Origin: Bacillus carboniphilus
Lineage (GTDB): Bacteria > Bacillota > Bacilli > Bacillales > JC228
DNA: 64,000 nt
Assembly (NCBI RefSeq): GCF_039522365.1
Contig: NZ_BAAADJ010000005.1
Location: 62,001 to 126,000, forward strand
Reading direction: 5' to 3'
In this document: piece after piece, positions 56,286-64,000 of the stretch
How positions within the stretch are numbered: position 1 is the stretch's first letter
How the letters are laid out: the number at the start of each line of letters is the position of its first letter
Position numbers and translations under genes: made by a program
The notes under the pieces: model-generated
Seen by the model: only the letters and a program-made list of their open reading frames with translations
Told to the model about the DNA's origin: nothing
The model's database searches: none

Positions 56286-56490
56286 TTATCGGAGACTTTT
56301 ACTCACTCTATCGAAAATGTTGATGGCTCTATCGGAAATTTTACCTAATCTATCAGAAAACTTTGCACCTCTATCGGAAATTTTTCTTAGTCTATCAGAA
56401 ATCTTGACGACTCTATCGGAAATTCTACCCAGTCTATCAGAAAACATAGAGCTTCTATCGGAAATATTCCACGGCCATCCGGATAAACCA
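56286..56490 (+). repeat. 21-bp tandem array, CTATCGGAAA type (array E)
   Basis: About 9-10 units, all exactly 21 bp from 56308 on (56308, 56329, 56350, 56371, 56392, 56413, 56434, 56455), with the core CTATC[G/A]GAAA. The first unit is 22 bp. Alternation between GAAA-T and GAAAAC recalls array A, 47 kb away, and the two are one family. Read on plus, the heptad is LSE[I/N]xxx. The array lies between comFA and putB, both minus-strand. Confidence 0.9.
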
Positions 56491-56523
56491 TGGCCACCAT
56501 CAATAATTTAGTGAATACCAAAT

Positions 56524-56553
56524 AAAAAGGCAAACCACCTGGCTTGCCTTTTT
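56524..56553 (-). terminator. Terminator downstream of putB
   Basis: On the minus strand AAAAAGGCAA pairs with TTGCCTTTTT around a 10-nt loop. A further T-run follows (TATT). Confidence 0.9.
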
Positions 56554-56587
56554 CAATATATTTAATGGGGGAATATAACAATCTTCT

Positions 56588-57502
56588 TTACTTCCTCAAA
56601 TTCTTCAACACAAACCAAACATTCGCCGGCCGTTCCACCAACCTTCTCATAAAATAGCCAAACCAGTCCTGCCCAAACGGAACATATACGCGCACCTTAT
56701 AGCCTTCTTTGACTAGATTCTTTTGCAACTCTTCACAAATTCCATATAGCATCTGAAATTCAAACTGATCCTCTGGAATACCTCGCTTCTTTACAAAAGC
56801 TTTCGTTTCCTCTATTACTTTTTCATCATGTGTGGCGATGGCTGTGTAGTTGCCATTTCGAAGATGCTGCTCAATGATTTGTTTGAAATTAGCATCCACA
56901 TCTTTTTTCACTGGAAAAGCAACCTCTGCTGACTCCTTATAGGCTCCTTTTACTAACCGAAGATTGGCTTTAATCTCGTTTAAGTCCTTAATATCTTCCT
57001 CAGTCCGATACAAGTATGCCTGTAAAACTAGCCCGACATTGTCATATTCCTTCTTTAGCTCTTTGAAAATATCAATGGCAACCTGGCAATGCCCGTAATC
57101 CTCCATATCAATTCGTACAAAGTTCCCATATTTTTTAGCGACATCTAGTATTCTCCGCATATTTTTCATACAGAGGTTTTTGCTGATGTCGAGTCCAAGC
57201 GAAGTCATCTTCAAGGACAGGTTGGAGTTGACACCGGAAGAATGAATTTGTTCTAGTGTTTGAATACACATATCCGTAGAATGTTTGGCCTCTAATTCAC
57301 TCGAAACAAATTCACCCAGGTGATCCAGAGTGGCAACCAGCCCTTCCCGATTGAGCTCTTGAATGGCTTCAATCGCCCGGTTAATCGTTTCTCCCGCTAC
57401 AAACTTTTGGGCTCCAAACTTCAGTCCATATTTTTTCGCAAGTTTATTCGCTACCTTATTTCTCCCGAAAAATTGAAAGAAATTACGCATCACTACTTCC
57501 AT
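56588..57502 (-). CDS. putB: Proline dehydrogenase
   Basis: An FAD-dependent enzyme oxidising proline to pyrroline-5-carboxylate, 304 residues. The TIM-barrel motifs LDHLGEFV, MTSLGLDI, VRIDMEDY, RLVKGAYKE, and QFEFQMLYGI are in the right order, and the C-terminal FMRRLVERPANVWFVLKNL ends the barrel. Either ATG 57502 or ATG 57490 (MRNFFQFF) could start; GAGGAGG is about 13 nt before the first. No pyrroline-5-carboxylate dehydrogenase is visible in the window. Confidence 0.95.
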   Translation of the reverse strand: MEVVMRNFFQFFGRNKVANKLAKKYGLKFGAQKFVAGETINRAIEAIQELNREGLVATLDHLGEFVSSELEAKHSTDMCIQTLEQIHSSGVNSNLSLKMTSLGLDISKNLCMKNMRRILDVAKKYGNFVRIDMEDYGHCQVAIDIFKELKKEYDNVGLVLQAYLYRTEEDIKDLNEIKANLRLVKGAYKESAEVAFPVKKDVDANFKQIIEQHLRNGNYTAIATHDEKVIEETKAFVKKRGIPEDQFEFQMLYGICEELQKNLVKEGYKVRVYVPFGQDWFGYFMRRLVERPANVWFVLKNLRK

Positions 57503-57526
57503 ATGGTAGGTGAAACCTCCTCTCTT

Positions 57527-58300
57527 CTAAAAATTGATTTGCTGGTTCACCCAGGAGTCAATTTCGTTATATTTGAATTCACCACTACTAAAATAATCCG
57601 TATTCGTAATGAAACCCATTTTATTCACATTGTAAATCACAGACTGGAACGAGTAATCCGGAGATGCTGTAGCCGTGCAGTCCTCGAGTAAAATACAATC
57701 ATACCCGTAGCCATGTGCATCCTGTAAGGTCCCCATCACACATTGGTCTGTGTTAATTCCTGCAAAAAATAGAGTTTTAATGTCCAGATTGGATAGGGTC
57801 TGTAGTAATTCTGTGCCGAAAAAACCACTGACCCGATGTTTGTCGATGAGGATATCCTCCGGGACCACAATCTCTTTTAATTCTGGAATGATATCCGCAG
57901 ACCATGAACCTTTTACCAGATTCAATCCGAGTCCATTCGGTAATTCTTTTCCCATTTCGGCTCCAGCATGGTAGAAGATCCGACTTGTACCAGGAGGGAT
58001 GTTGGCCATATCGGCACGGATGCCCCAATTCAACCAAACTACTTTCATCCCTATCAATCTAGCACGTTTGACAGCCTTAATAATGGGATCGACGAGCTTG
58101 CTTCCTCTATGATTTCTTCCTAGTTTCTTAGATAAAAAGAAATTTTGCATATCCGTAATGACAAGTGCCGTTCGTTCGTGATCAAACGCTACTGTATATG
58201 GATTACTTTTCATTAAGTACTTCTTTTTAGCCCCACGACTGATGTCAAAGGTATTGTTACTTTGAATCCAGTAGTTTGTACTATTGCCAAATTGAATCAT
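57527..58300 (-). CDS. Isochorismatase-family cysteine hydrolase
   Basis: A 257-residue amidohydrolase-like enzyme. The catalytic Asp-Lys-Cys set is visible: Asp in VITDMQNFFL, Lys in IDKHRVSGF, and Cys in GINTDQCVMGT. The family includes N-carbamoylsarcosine amidase, nicotinamidase and related amide hydrolases; the substrate is unknown. An N-terminal extension of about 40 residues precedes the domain. ATG 58300 is chosen over 58351 because AAGGGGGG precedes it. It lies between putB and the creatinase-like paralogues, so it likely acts on their product. Confidence 0.9.
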   Translation of the reverse strand: MIQFGNSTNYWIQSNNTFDISRGAKKKYLMKSNPYTVAFDHERTALVITDMQNFFLSKKLGRNHRGSKLVDPIIKAVKRARLIGMKVVWLNWGIRADMANIPPGTSRIFYHAGAEMGKELPNGLGLNLVKGSWSADIIPELKEIVVPEDILIDKHRVSGFFGTELLQTLSNLDIKTLFFAGINTDQCVMGTLQDAHGYGYDCILLEDCTATASPDYSFQSVIYNVNKMGFITNTDYFSSGEFKYNEIDSWVNQQINF

Positions 58301-58341
58301 AACTGCCCCCCTTACGTTAATGTCCGGATGCTGAATTCCAT

Positions 58342-59523
58342 TTAGAGACAAATCAATGATTCTAAGTCTCTCGGATAGTACGTGAGCATCTCCATTCCGT
58401 CGTTTGTAACGAGTACGGTATCTGAATGGCGGAAACCACCCAAACCACGAACATATAACCCTGGTTCTACCGTGAAAACCATTCCAGGCTTCATGATGGT
58501 TTGGTCTCCTAGGTCAAAGAACGGTGCCTCATGTCCAAGTAAGCCGATGGCATGCCCTGTATGGTGCTGAATATAAGAGGTCACGCCCATTTCCTCCCAA
58601 TATTTTTGAACAGCCCTTTCCACGGATGAGGTCGGTTCACCTGGTTTAATATGTTGAAAGGCAATTTCTTGGGCTTCGAGCATAATCCCAAAAAACTTCT
58701 CTTGTTCTGCACTTACTTCCTGAACAAACATCGTTCTTTCTAACTCACTTTTATAACCCCATACATCACAAAGTGCTGCTGTAACCAGGTTATCGCCTTT
58801 TTGCAGCACAATATTTTGGGTAACCGCATGTGGGAATGCGGACATTTCCCCTACTTGCCCCCTGAAAAAGGCAGTAGCCGGACTTCCATGCGGCTTGTAA
58901 TCAGGACCTAACGTTTCAATCATAGCCATCGTTGCTTCGGTTGTGGCTCTACTTGTAATTTCAATCTCACTTAGACCAGGTTTTGAGTATTTTTGTAGGA
59001 GTCGGTGAGCGAGATTCCCCCAGCGACAGGATTCTTTAATCAATTCGATTTCGGCTGGAGATTTTATCATTCGCATCTCTTCTATCAAACCGTGTAGCGA
59101 CTTCCATTCTGAAACCTCAAGGAGATCACTAAGTTTTGGACCACGGTACCCCATGGAGGAGCCATACCCATTCGAGTCATATCCAACTACTTTTCCTTGT
59201 AAGCCGGCTTCCACTAATTCCTTTTTAAAATAATCCATTGGATGAGTGGTGCCGGGATACTCTGGATAGGAATGTACAAAATCTACACTCGCAAACTCCT
59301 CCGCATGTTCCCGCTCTAGAGCTGGAACAAATAAATGGGTATTTTCTTGTGGATCAATGAAAAATCCTATGGGACGCTCGGTTGGAAGGAAGTAAAAACC
59401 CGTTAAGTAGAAAATGTCGGTTACACTGAATAAAACCGCCCCATCCACTTTTTGATTTTGCATGATTTCTAAAAATGCCTTTTGCCTTTGAAGTAGCTCT
59501 TCTTTTGAAATTGTTAAAAGCAC
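58342..59523 (-). CDS. Creatinase-like M24 hydrolase, paralogue 3 of 3
   Basis: A 393-residue pita-bread enzyme, two-domain creatinase layout: N-terminal domain about 1-165 (VTDIFYLTGFYFLPTERPIG, HPMDYF), C-terminal catalytic domain about 166-393. The metal-ligand positions of M24 peptidases are altered: the first Asp is Ala (TAALCDVWGY), the second is Glu (KSELERT), and the last Glu is Ser (FRHSDTV). His (GHAIGLLGHE) and Glu (TVEPGLY) remain. That favours a metal-independent creatinase or ectoine-hydrolase-like activity rather than a peptidase. It is nearest to the cysteine hydrolase gene. The start is the in-frame ATG/TTG region at 59523 with GGAGGG upstream. Confidence 0.85.
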   Translation of the reverse strand: MLLTISKEELLQRQKAFLEIMQNQKVDGAVLFSVTDIFYLTGFYFLPTERPIGFFIDPQENTHLFVPALEREHAEEFASVDFVHSYPEYPGTTHPMDYFKKELVEAGLQGKVVGYDSNGYGSSMGYRGPKLSDLLEVSEWKSLHGLIEEMRMIKSPAEIELIKESCRWGNLAHRLLQKYSKPGLSEIEITSRATTEATMAMIETLGPDYKPHGSPATAFFRGQVGEMSAFPHAVTQNIVLQKGDNLVTAALCDVWGYKSELERTMFVQEVSAEQEKFFGIMLEAQEIAFQHIKPGEPTSSVERAVQKYWEEMGVTSYIQHHTGHAIGLLGHEAPFFDLGDQTIMKPGMVFTVEPGLYVRGLGGFRHSDTVLVTNDGMEMLTYYPRDLESLICL

Positions 59524-59543
59524 AAAGAGTCCCTCCTAACCTA

Positions 59544-60725
59544 TTAGTCTGTAATGAGTGATTCTAAGTCTCTTGGGTAGTACGTTAACATCTCAATTCC
59601 ATTCTCTGTAATCAGCACGGTATCCGAATGGCGGAAGCCCCCTACCCCATGAACATATAGGCCTGGCTCTACTGTCACCACCATACCCGGCTGGATAATT
59701 GTTTCATCTCCCAAATCGAAGAACGGTGCTTCATGACCGAGTAACCCAATATTGTGGCCTGTATGGTGTCGCGTTAAGTCTTGAATCCCTTCTTCTTTCC
59801 AGTAGGCTTGAACCGCTTCCTCTACTTTTGAATAAGGGATTCCTGGCTTAATCGTGTTTAACGCCAGCTGTTGAGCATTGTACATATAGGTAAAATACTT
59901 CTCTTGTTCCGGTGTAACTTCTTGAACAAACATCGTTCTTTCTAATTCACTCTTATATCCCCAAACGTCCGCGGCTGCCTGGGTTACAAACAAATCACCC
60001 TTTTTAAACACAATGTTTTGCGTAACAGCATGTGGGAAAGCGGCCATTTCCCCAATTTGACCACGGAAGAAGGCATTGGCTGGACTTCCGTGTGGTTTAT
60101 AGTCTGGTCCTAGTGTCTCAATCATCATCATTGTCGCTTCCGTAGTAGCACGACTTGTAATCTCAATTTCACTGAGTCCCGGTTTCGTATACTTAACTAG
60201 TAATCTATGGGCTAAATTCCCCCATCTACAAGACTCCTTAATAAGCTCAATTTCAGCTTCCGATTTAATCATCCGCATATCTTCCACCCATCCATGGACG
60301 GAAACAAAATTCTTGGCATCCAGCAGATCACTTAAGGCTGGTCCACGATATCCCATTGGAGACCCATATCCATTGGAATCATAGCCAATCACTTTTCCTT
60401 GTAATCCAGCTTCATTCAATACATCCTTGAAGTATTCCATTGGATGACGTTCCCCTGGATATTCAGGGTAAGAATGAACATGGTCAATGCAGGCAAATTC
60501 TTCAGCATGTTCATGCTCGAGTGCTGGAACAAATAGATGTGTTTTTTCTTGCGGATCCACTACAAATCCCATCGGACGTTCTGTTGGATGAAAATGAAAA
60601 CCGGTTAAATAGAAAATGTCCGTTACACTAAATAAAACTGCCCCGTCGATGTTTCCCTCATTTAATTTAGAAACGAATTTTTTCTGGCGATCCAATAATT
60701 CTTGTTTTAAGATAGATAGACGCAT
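59544..60725 (-). CDS. Creatinase-like M24 hydrolase, paralogue 2 of 3
   Basis: Also 393 residues and colinear with its neighbours. The altered ligand positions read TQAAADVWGY, KSELERT and FRHSDTV, so the first Asp is Gln here. GHNIGLLGHE and TVEPGLY are kept. Residues of about 158-216 (ELIKESCRWGNLAHRLL to GPDYKPHG) are almost identical in all three, whereas the N-terminal domains differ more. Gaps to neighbours are about 20 nt and each gene has its own purine-rich ribosome binding site, so the three are one operon. Confidence 0.85.
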   Translation of the reverse strand: MRLSILKQELLDRQKKFVSKLNEGNIDGAVLFSVTDIFYLTGFHFHPTERPMGFVVDPQEKTHLFVPALEHEHAEEFACIDHVHSYPEYPGERHPMEYFKDVLNEAGLQGKVIGYDSNGYGSPMGYRGPALSDLLDAKNFVSVHGWVEDMRMIKSEAEIELIKESCRWGNLAHRLLVKYTKPGLSEIEITSRATTEATMMMIETLGPDYKPHGSPANAFFRGQIGEMAAFPHAVTQNIVFKKGDLFVTQAAADVWGYKSELERTMFVQEVTPEQEKYFTYMYNAQQLALNTIKPGIPYSKVEEAVQAYWKEEGIQDLTRHHTGHNIGLLGHEAPFFDLGDETIIQPGMVVTVEPGLYVHGVGGFRHSDTVLITENGIEMLTYYPRDLESLITD

Positions 60726-60746
60726 TAAAACCTCTCCTCTTCACTT

Positions 60747-61928
60747 TTATTGGCAAATCATAGATTCTATATCTCTTGGGTAGTACGTAAGCATTTCAAT
60801 CCCATCATCTGTAACTAAAACCGTGTCTGAATGACGGAATCCACCAAGACCACGGACATAGATGCCAGGTTCAACCGTAAACACCATTCCAGGCTGGATA
60901 ATGGTATGGTCTCCAAGGTCTAAAAATGGAGCTTCATGGCCAAGTAAACCAATATTGTGACCCGTGTGATGGGAAACTAAATGTGTGATTCCACTTTCCT
61001 TAAAATAAGCTTGGACTTGCTTTTCCACGTCTGAACATGGAATGCCTGGCTTGATGGCATTGAAGGCGACCTCTTGCGCCTCATACATGTGCTGAAAATA
61101 CTTTTCTTGCTCCTTGCTTACCTCTTGGACAAACATGGTCCTTTCTAATTCACTGTGATATCCCCACACATCGGCTGCTGCTCCTGTAACGAGAGTATCC
61201 CCCTTTTTTAAAATAAGGTTCTGAGTAACTGCATGCGGGAAAGCCGACATTTTTCCAACCTGTCCACGGAAAATAGCATAGGCTGTTCGACCATGTGGCT
61301 TGTAATCAGGTCCCAATGTTTCAATCATCGCCATTGTTGCTTCTGTACTAGCTTTACTTGTAATCTCGATTTCACTTAATCCTGGCTTTGAATATTTTTG
61401 TAGCAGTCGGTGAGCTAAGTTCCCCCAGCGGCAAGATTCTTTAATCAGTTCAATCTCTGCCTCTGATTTTACAAATCGCATTTCTTCTACCCAGCCAGCA
61501 ATGGATTCAAATTTTTCAGGTGTTAGCAGGTCTGCTACTTTCGGTCCTCGATATCCTTTAGCTGAACCGTACCCTGCCGCATCTAGCCCCACTACTTTTC
61601 CTTCAAACTTGTTTTCTATTAAAATTTCTTTTAAATACTCCATCGGATGACGCAAGCCAGGGTATTCCGGGTAGTAATGGACATGATCGACATAGGCATA
61701 TTCTTTTGCATGGTCATATTCTAGGTGCGGGACTAATAGGTGAGTTTGTTGATTGGGGTCCAAAATTAGAGCAATGGGTCTTTCCGATGGCCGGAAGTGA
61801 AAGCCTGTTAGGTAAAAGATATCTGTCACGCTGAATAGGACAGATCCATCGATTTTTTCATTGGTTAGTTTTTGATATAGTTTTTGCTGACGTTGTAGAA
61901 TTTCTTCTTTTGAAATGGCTAATCTCAT
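60747..61928 (-). CDS. Creatinase-like M24 hydrolase, paralogue 1 of 3
   Basis: The first of the three tandem copies, 393 residues. Altered ligand positions: TGAAADVWGY (first Asp is Gly), HSELERT and FRHSDTV. GHNIGLLGHE and TVEPGIY are kept. It differs from the other two in the substrate-facing block PHGRTAYAIFRGQVGKM, where they have PHGSP...FFRGQ[V/I]GEM, suggesting a different substrate preference. It begins just left of a 21-bp array. Confidence 0.85.
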   Translation of the reverse strand: MRLAISKEEILQRQQKLYQKLTNEKIDGSVLFSVTDIFYLTGFHFRPSERPIALILDPNQQTHLLVPHLEYDHAKEYAYVDHVHYYPEYPGLRHPMEYLKEILIENKFEGKVVGLDAAGYGSAKGYRGPKVADLLTPEKFESIAGWVEEMRFVKSEAEIELIKESCRWGNLAHRLLQKYSKPGLSEIEITSKASTEATMAMIETLGPDYKPHGRTAYAIFRGQVGKMSAFPHAVTQNLILKKGDTLVTGAAADVWGYHSELERTMFVQEVSKEQEKYFQHMYEAQEVAFNAIKPGIPCSDVEKQVQAYFKESGITHLVSHHTGHNIGLLGHEAPFLDLGDHTIIQPGMVFTVEPGIYVRGLGGFRHSDTVLVTDDGIEMLTYYPRDIESMICQ

Positions 61929-61955
61929 ACAATTCCCTCGCTTTTTAATTTTTTG

Positions 61956-62363
61956 GCCGGAATCCCGACTGTTGCACCCTGTTATCCGGATTCAGCACCT
62001 CGTATCCGAACTCAGCATCCCGTTATCCGAACTCAGCTCCCTGTTATCCGAACTCAGCACCCTGTTATCCGAACTCAGCACCTCGTTATCCGAACTCAGC
62101 ACCTCGTTATCCGAACTCAGCTCCCTGTTATCCGAACTCAGCACCCTGTTATCCGAACTCAGCACCCTGTTATCCGAACTCAGCTCCCTGTTATCCGAAC
62201 TCAGCACCCCGTTATCCGAACTCAGCACTCCGTTATCCGAACTCAGCACCCCGTTATCCGAACTCAGCACCCTGTTATCCGAACTTAGCACCCCGTTATC
62301 CGAACTCAGCACCCTGTTATCCGAACTTAGCACCCCGTTATCCGAACTCAGCACTCCGTTATG
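61956..62363 (+). repeat. 21-bp tandem array, GTTATCCGAACTCAGC type (array F)
   Basis: About 18 copies of GTTATCCGAACTCAGCACCCT. From 62022 to 62357 there are exactly 16 units of 21 bp. The two leftmost units (61981, 62002) and an earlier fragment with CCGGAATCCCGAC are degenerate, and the right end decays at GTTATGGAAACC. Unit variants differ at the last four bases (CCCT, CCTC, CCCC, CTCC) and at AGC[A/T]. It is the most homogeneous array, so it was probably amplified most recently. It is open in several frames on both strands; plus-strand reading gives LSELST[L/P]. Confidence 0.95.
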
Positions 62364-62410
62364 GAAACCATCGTATCCACTCGCGAACCTCCTATAACAC
62401 ATTCATACCT

Positions 62411-63382
62411 TTAGTTTGAAAACAAATGACAGGAAACAGTGTGACCATTCTCAAGTTCAACCTTTGGCGGTGCCTCTGTTTTACAGATAGCCATGCATTC
62501 TGAACAACGAGGATGAAAGGCACATCCTTTTGGCGGATTGGCGGGACTTGGAACATCCCCTGTCAGAATGATTCGTTCTCTCTTTTCATCTGGATGCGAC
62601 ACTGGTACTGCTGAAATGAGCGCTTTTGTGTAAGGGTGTTTGGGATTGTTGAACAATTCCTCTGTACTGGCCAGCTCTACAATTTTCCCCAAATACATCA
62701 CCGCCACTCTGTCGGTAATGTGCCTGACAACCCCTAAGTCATGCGAGATAAAAATATACGTTAGGTTGAACTCCTTCTGAAGCTTTAATAGCAGGTTGAT
62801 GACCTGGGATTGAATGGACACATCGAGTGCTGACACGGGTTCATCCGTTACAATGAGGTCTGGCTGCAAAATAACAGCTCTTGCAATCCCAATCCTTTGC
62901 CTTTGCCCTCCTGAAAATTCATGTGGATATCGGTCCAAATGATATTCAGATAGCCCCACAATCTCCAAGATTTCAATGGCCATTTTCACTCTTTCTTCCT
63001 TCGTATCAATTCCGTGCACTCTTAGTGGCTCCGTTAAAATTTGCCGGATGGTCTTTTTTGGATTAAGTGAGGCATACGGGTCTTGAAACACCATTTGAAT
63101 CTGTCTTCTTAACTTTCGCATTTCTTTATAAGGGAGCTTACTGATATCCTGATTTTCATATAAAATACTTCCTGCAGTCGGATCGTTTAAGCGAAGGAGC
63201 GTCCTTCCAGTCGTCGACTTGCCACATCCACTCTCCCCTACCAAACCAAAGGTTTCCCCTTTATAAACAGTAAAAGATACATCATCTACTGCTTTCACAT
63301 ACGTTTTTGGTTTAAACCATCCTTGGTCGACTTCGTAGTATTTTTTTAGATTCTTAACTTCCAACAAGGGACTTGCTGTCAC
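62411..63382 (-). CDS. Dipeptide/oligopeptide ABC transporter ATPase (DppF/OppF type), second system
   Basis: A 323-residue ATPase with Walker [10 protein letters not shown], signature [16 protein letters not shown], Walker [17 protein letters not shown], and the C-terminal [16 protein letters not shown] choose the GTG at 63382 because GAGGAGG lies 9 nt upstream. A start at 63400 would place that ribosome binding site inside the gene, and a TTG is too close to it. It overlaps the DppD-type gene by 29 nt. It is probably the importer for the substrate of the creatinase-like cluster. Confidence 0.92.
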   Translation of the reverse strand: MTASPLLEVKNLKKYYEVDQGWFKPKTYVKAVDDVSFTVYKGETFGLVGESGCGKSTTGRTLLRLNDPTAGSILYENQDISKLPYKEMRKLRRQIQMVFQDPYASLNPKKTIRQILTEPLRVHGIDTKEERVKMAIEILEIVGLSEYHLDRYPHEFSGGQRQRIGIARAVILQPDLIVTDEPVSALDVSIQSQVINLLLKLQKEFNLTYIFISHDLGVVRHITDRVAVMYLGKIVELASTEELFNNPKHPYTKALISAVPVSHPDEKRERIILTGDVPSPANPPKGCAFHPRCSECMAICKTEAPPKVELENGHTVSCHLFSN

Positions 63383-64000
63383 TGGATTCAACCTCCTCAT
63401 CTTGATATAGCCAACAACGACAGGATTGATTTTCTAATTCAAACAGTGGAGGTCTTTCCTCTAGACATTTTTCAAATACTTTTGGACAACGTGGTGCAAA
63501 GGTACATCCCTTAGGCAATTCATCCGGACGAGGTACACTTCCCTTTATGGAACGTAACTCTTGTTTCCGGTCATTTGCGTTTGGCAAAGAATCTAGTAAC
63601 CCTTGAGAATAAGGATGCTTCGGTTCATCAAATAACGTCCGGACATCCGCACTTTCCACAACCTGCCCTGCATACATGACGGTCACTCGGTCACACATTT
63701 CAGCCACAACACCCAAGTCATGTGTAATCAACACAGTGGACATGCGGTTTTGCTTCGTAATATCTTTCATCAACTCTAAAATTTGTGCTTGAATGGTAAC
63801 GTCTAAAGCGGTTGTCGGTTCATCCGCAATCAATAGCTTCGGTTCACACAACATAGCTAACGAAATCATGACTCTTTGTCTCATCCCACCGGATAGTTGG
63901 TGAGGGTACTCATCAATAATCTCATCGGCCCGCGGTATTCCCACCAGCTGAAGCATCTCGATAATCATTTTCCGTATTTGCTTCTTTTTCAGTTTTGTAT
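63354..64000 (-). CDS. Dipeptide/oligopeptide ABC transporter ATPase (DppD/OppD type), N-terminal part cut by window edge
   Basis: The C-terminal 215 residues of a DppD-type ATPase. Signature [16 protein letters not shown], Walker [17 protein letters not shown], switch His in LITHDLGVVAE, and the C-terminal GCTFAPRCPKVFEKC are visible. The frame is open to 64000 without a stop, so the Walker A half lies outside the window; an internal Met at 63968 is not the start. Permeases and the binding protein are expected further right. Confidence 0.92.
   Translation of the reverse strand, partial: TKLKKKQIRKMIIEMLQLVGIPRADEIIDEYPHQLSGGMRQRVMISLAMLCEPKLLIADEPTTALDVTIQAQILELMKDITKQNRMSTVLITHDLGVVAEMCDRVTVMYAGQVVESADVRTLFDEPKHPYSQGLLDSLPNANDRKQELRSIKGSVPRPDELPKGCTFAPRCPKVFEKCLEERPPLFELENQSCRCWLYQDEEVESSDSKSLVGS

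Noticed and set aside
61956-62363. Long open frames on both strands inside the 62-kb array, up to 160 codons, as real proteins
   Set aside because: A 21-bp unit free of stops keeps several frames open automatically. No ribosome binding site was seen in front of them. The heptad observation is kept as a finding, not as a gene.

Overview
The window looks like a chromosomal segment of a motile, low-GC Gram-positive member of the Bacillaceae. I cannot name the species. The evidence is the gene order comFA-comFC-yvyF-flgM-flgN-flgK-flgL-yviE-fliW-csrA-hag ... flaG-fliD-fliS-fliT-hpf ... secA-prfB-yvjA-cccB-ftsE-ftsX, which follows the Bacillus subtilis backbone, together with Bacillus-type ribosome binding sites, SigD and SigB promoter matches, an S-box riboswitch and a prfB frameshift site. 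Most genes are on the minus strand.

Layout from left to right. (1) 1-5.7 kb holds a methionine region: hom (cut by the window edge), metX, metY behind a SAM-I riboswitch, another Cys/Met-type PLP enzyme and a divergent GNAT acetyltransferase. (2) 5.7-14.7 kb is the conserved cell-envelope and translation block: an EnvC-like M23 hydrolase, ftsX, ftsE, cccB, yvjA, prfB and secA. (3) 14.9-21.7 kb is accessory DNA between secA and hpf, which are adjacent in B. subtilis: a DUF1028 protein, a split chromate transporter, a gamma-glutamyltransferase, a 14-residue-repeat coiled-coil protein, an Lrp regulator and a degenerate HD-GYP protein. (4) 21.7-25.7 kb is hpf and the late flagellar operon flaG-fliD-fliS-fliT. 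(5) 25.9-47.4 kb is a large insertion between flaG and hag: an oligopeptide/dipeptide ABC transporter with an M24 peptidase, a sensor-kinase/regulator/membrane-protein triad, a PAS histidine kinase, yjfB, and a flagellin glycosylation island (pseB, pseC, pseF, pseG, a formyltransferase, pseI, a DUF2920-like gene and maf). (6) 47.4-56.2 kb is hag, csrA, fliW, the hook-filament genes, flgM and the comF genes. (7) 56.6-64 kb is a catabolic cluster: proline dehydrogenase, a cysteine hydrolase, three tandem creatinase-like M24 paralogues, and a second Dpp-type ATPase pair cut by the window edge.

How the genes work together. SigD, FlgM, CsrA and FliW control flagellin, and the hag leader carries a CsrA-type hairpin. 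PseB, PseC, the formyltransferase, PseG, PseI and PseF probably make a CMP-nonulosonic acid, which Maf transfers to Ser/Thr residues of flagellin. The formyltransferase occupies the place where PseH acetyltransferase is expected, so the sugar may be N-formylated.

The most unusual feature is a set of intergenic arrays with an almost exact 21-bp period at 8.96, 10.7, 16.9, 56.3 and 62.0 kb, plus a related inverted four-unit element at 2.0 kb. Four of the arrays share an orientation-fixed core that reads as a heptad containing Ser-Glu on the strand opposite the neighbouring genes. The differences between arrays fall largely at synonymous positions of that heptad. I know of no description of this family, but I could not search for one. 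No tRNA, rRNA, CRISPR array, transposase or prophage gene was recognised.
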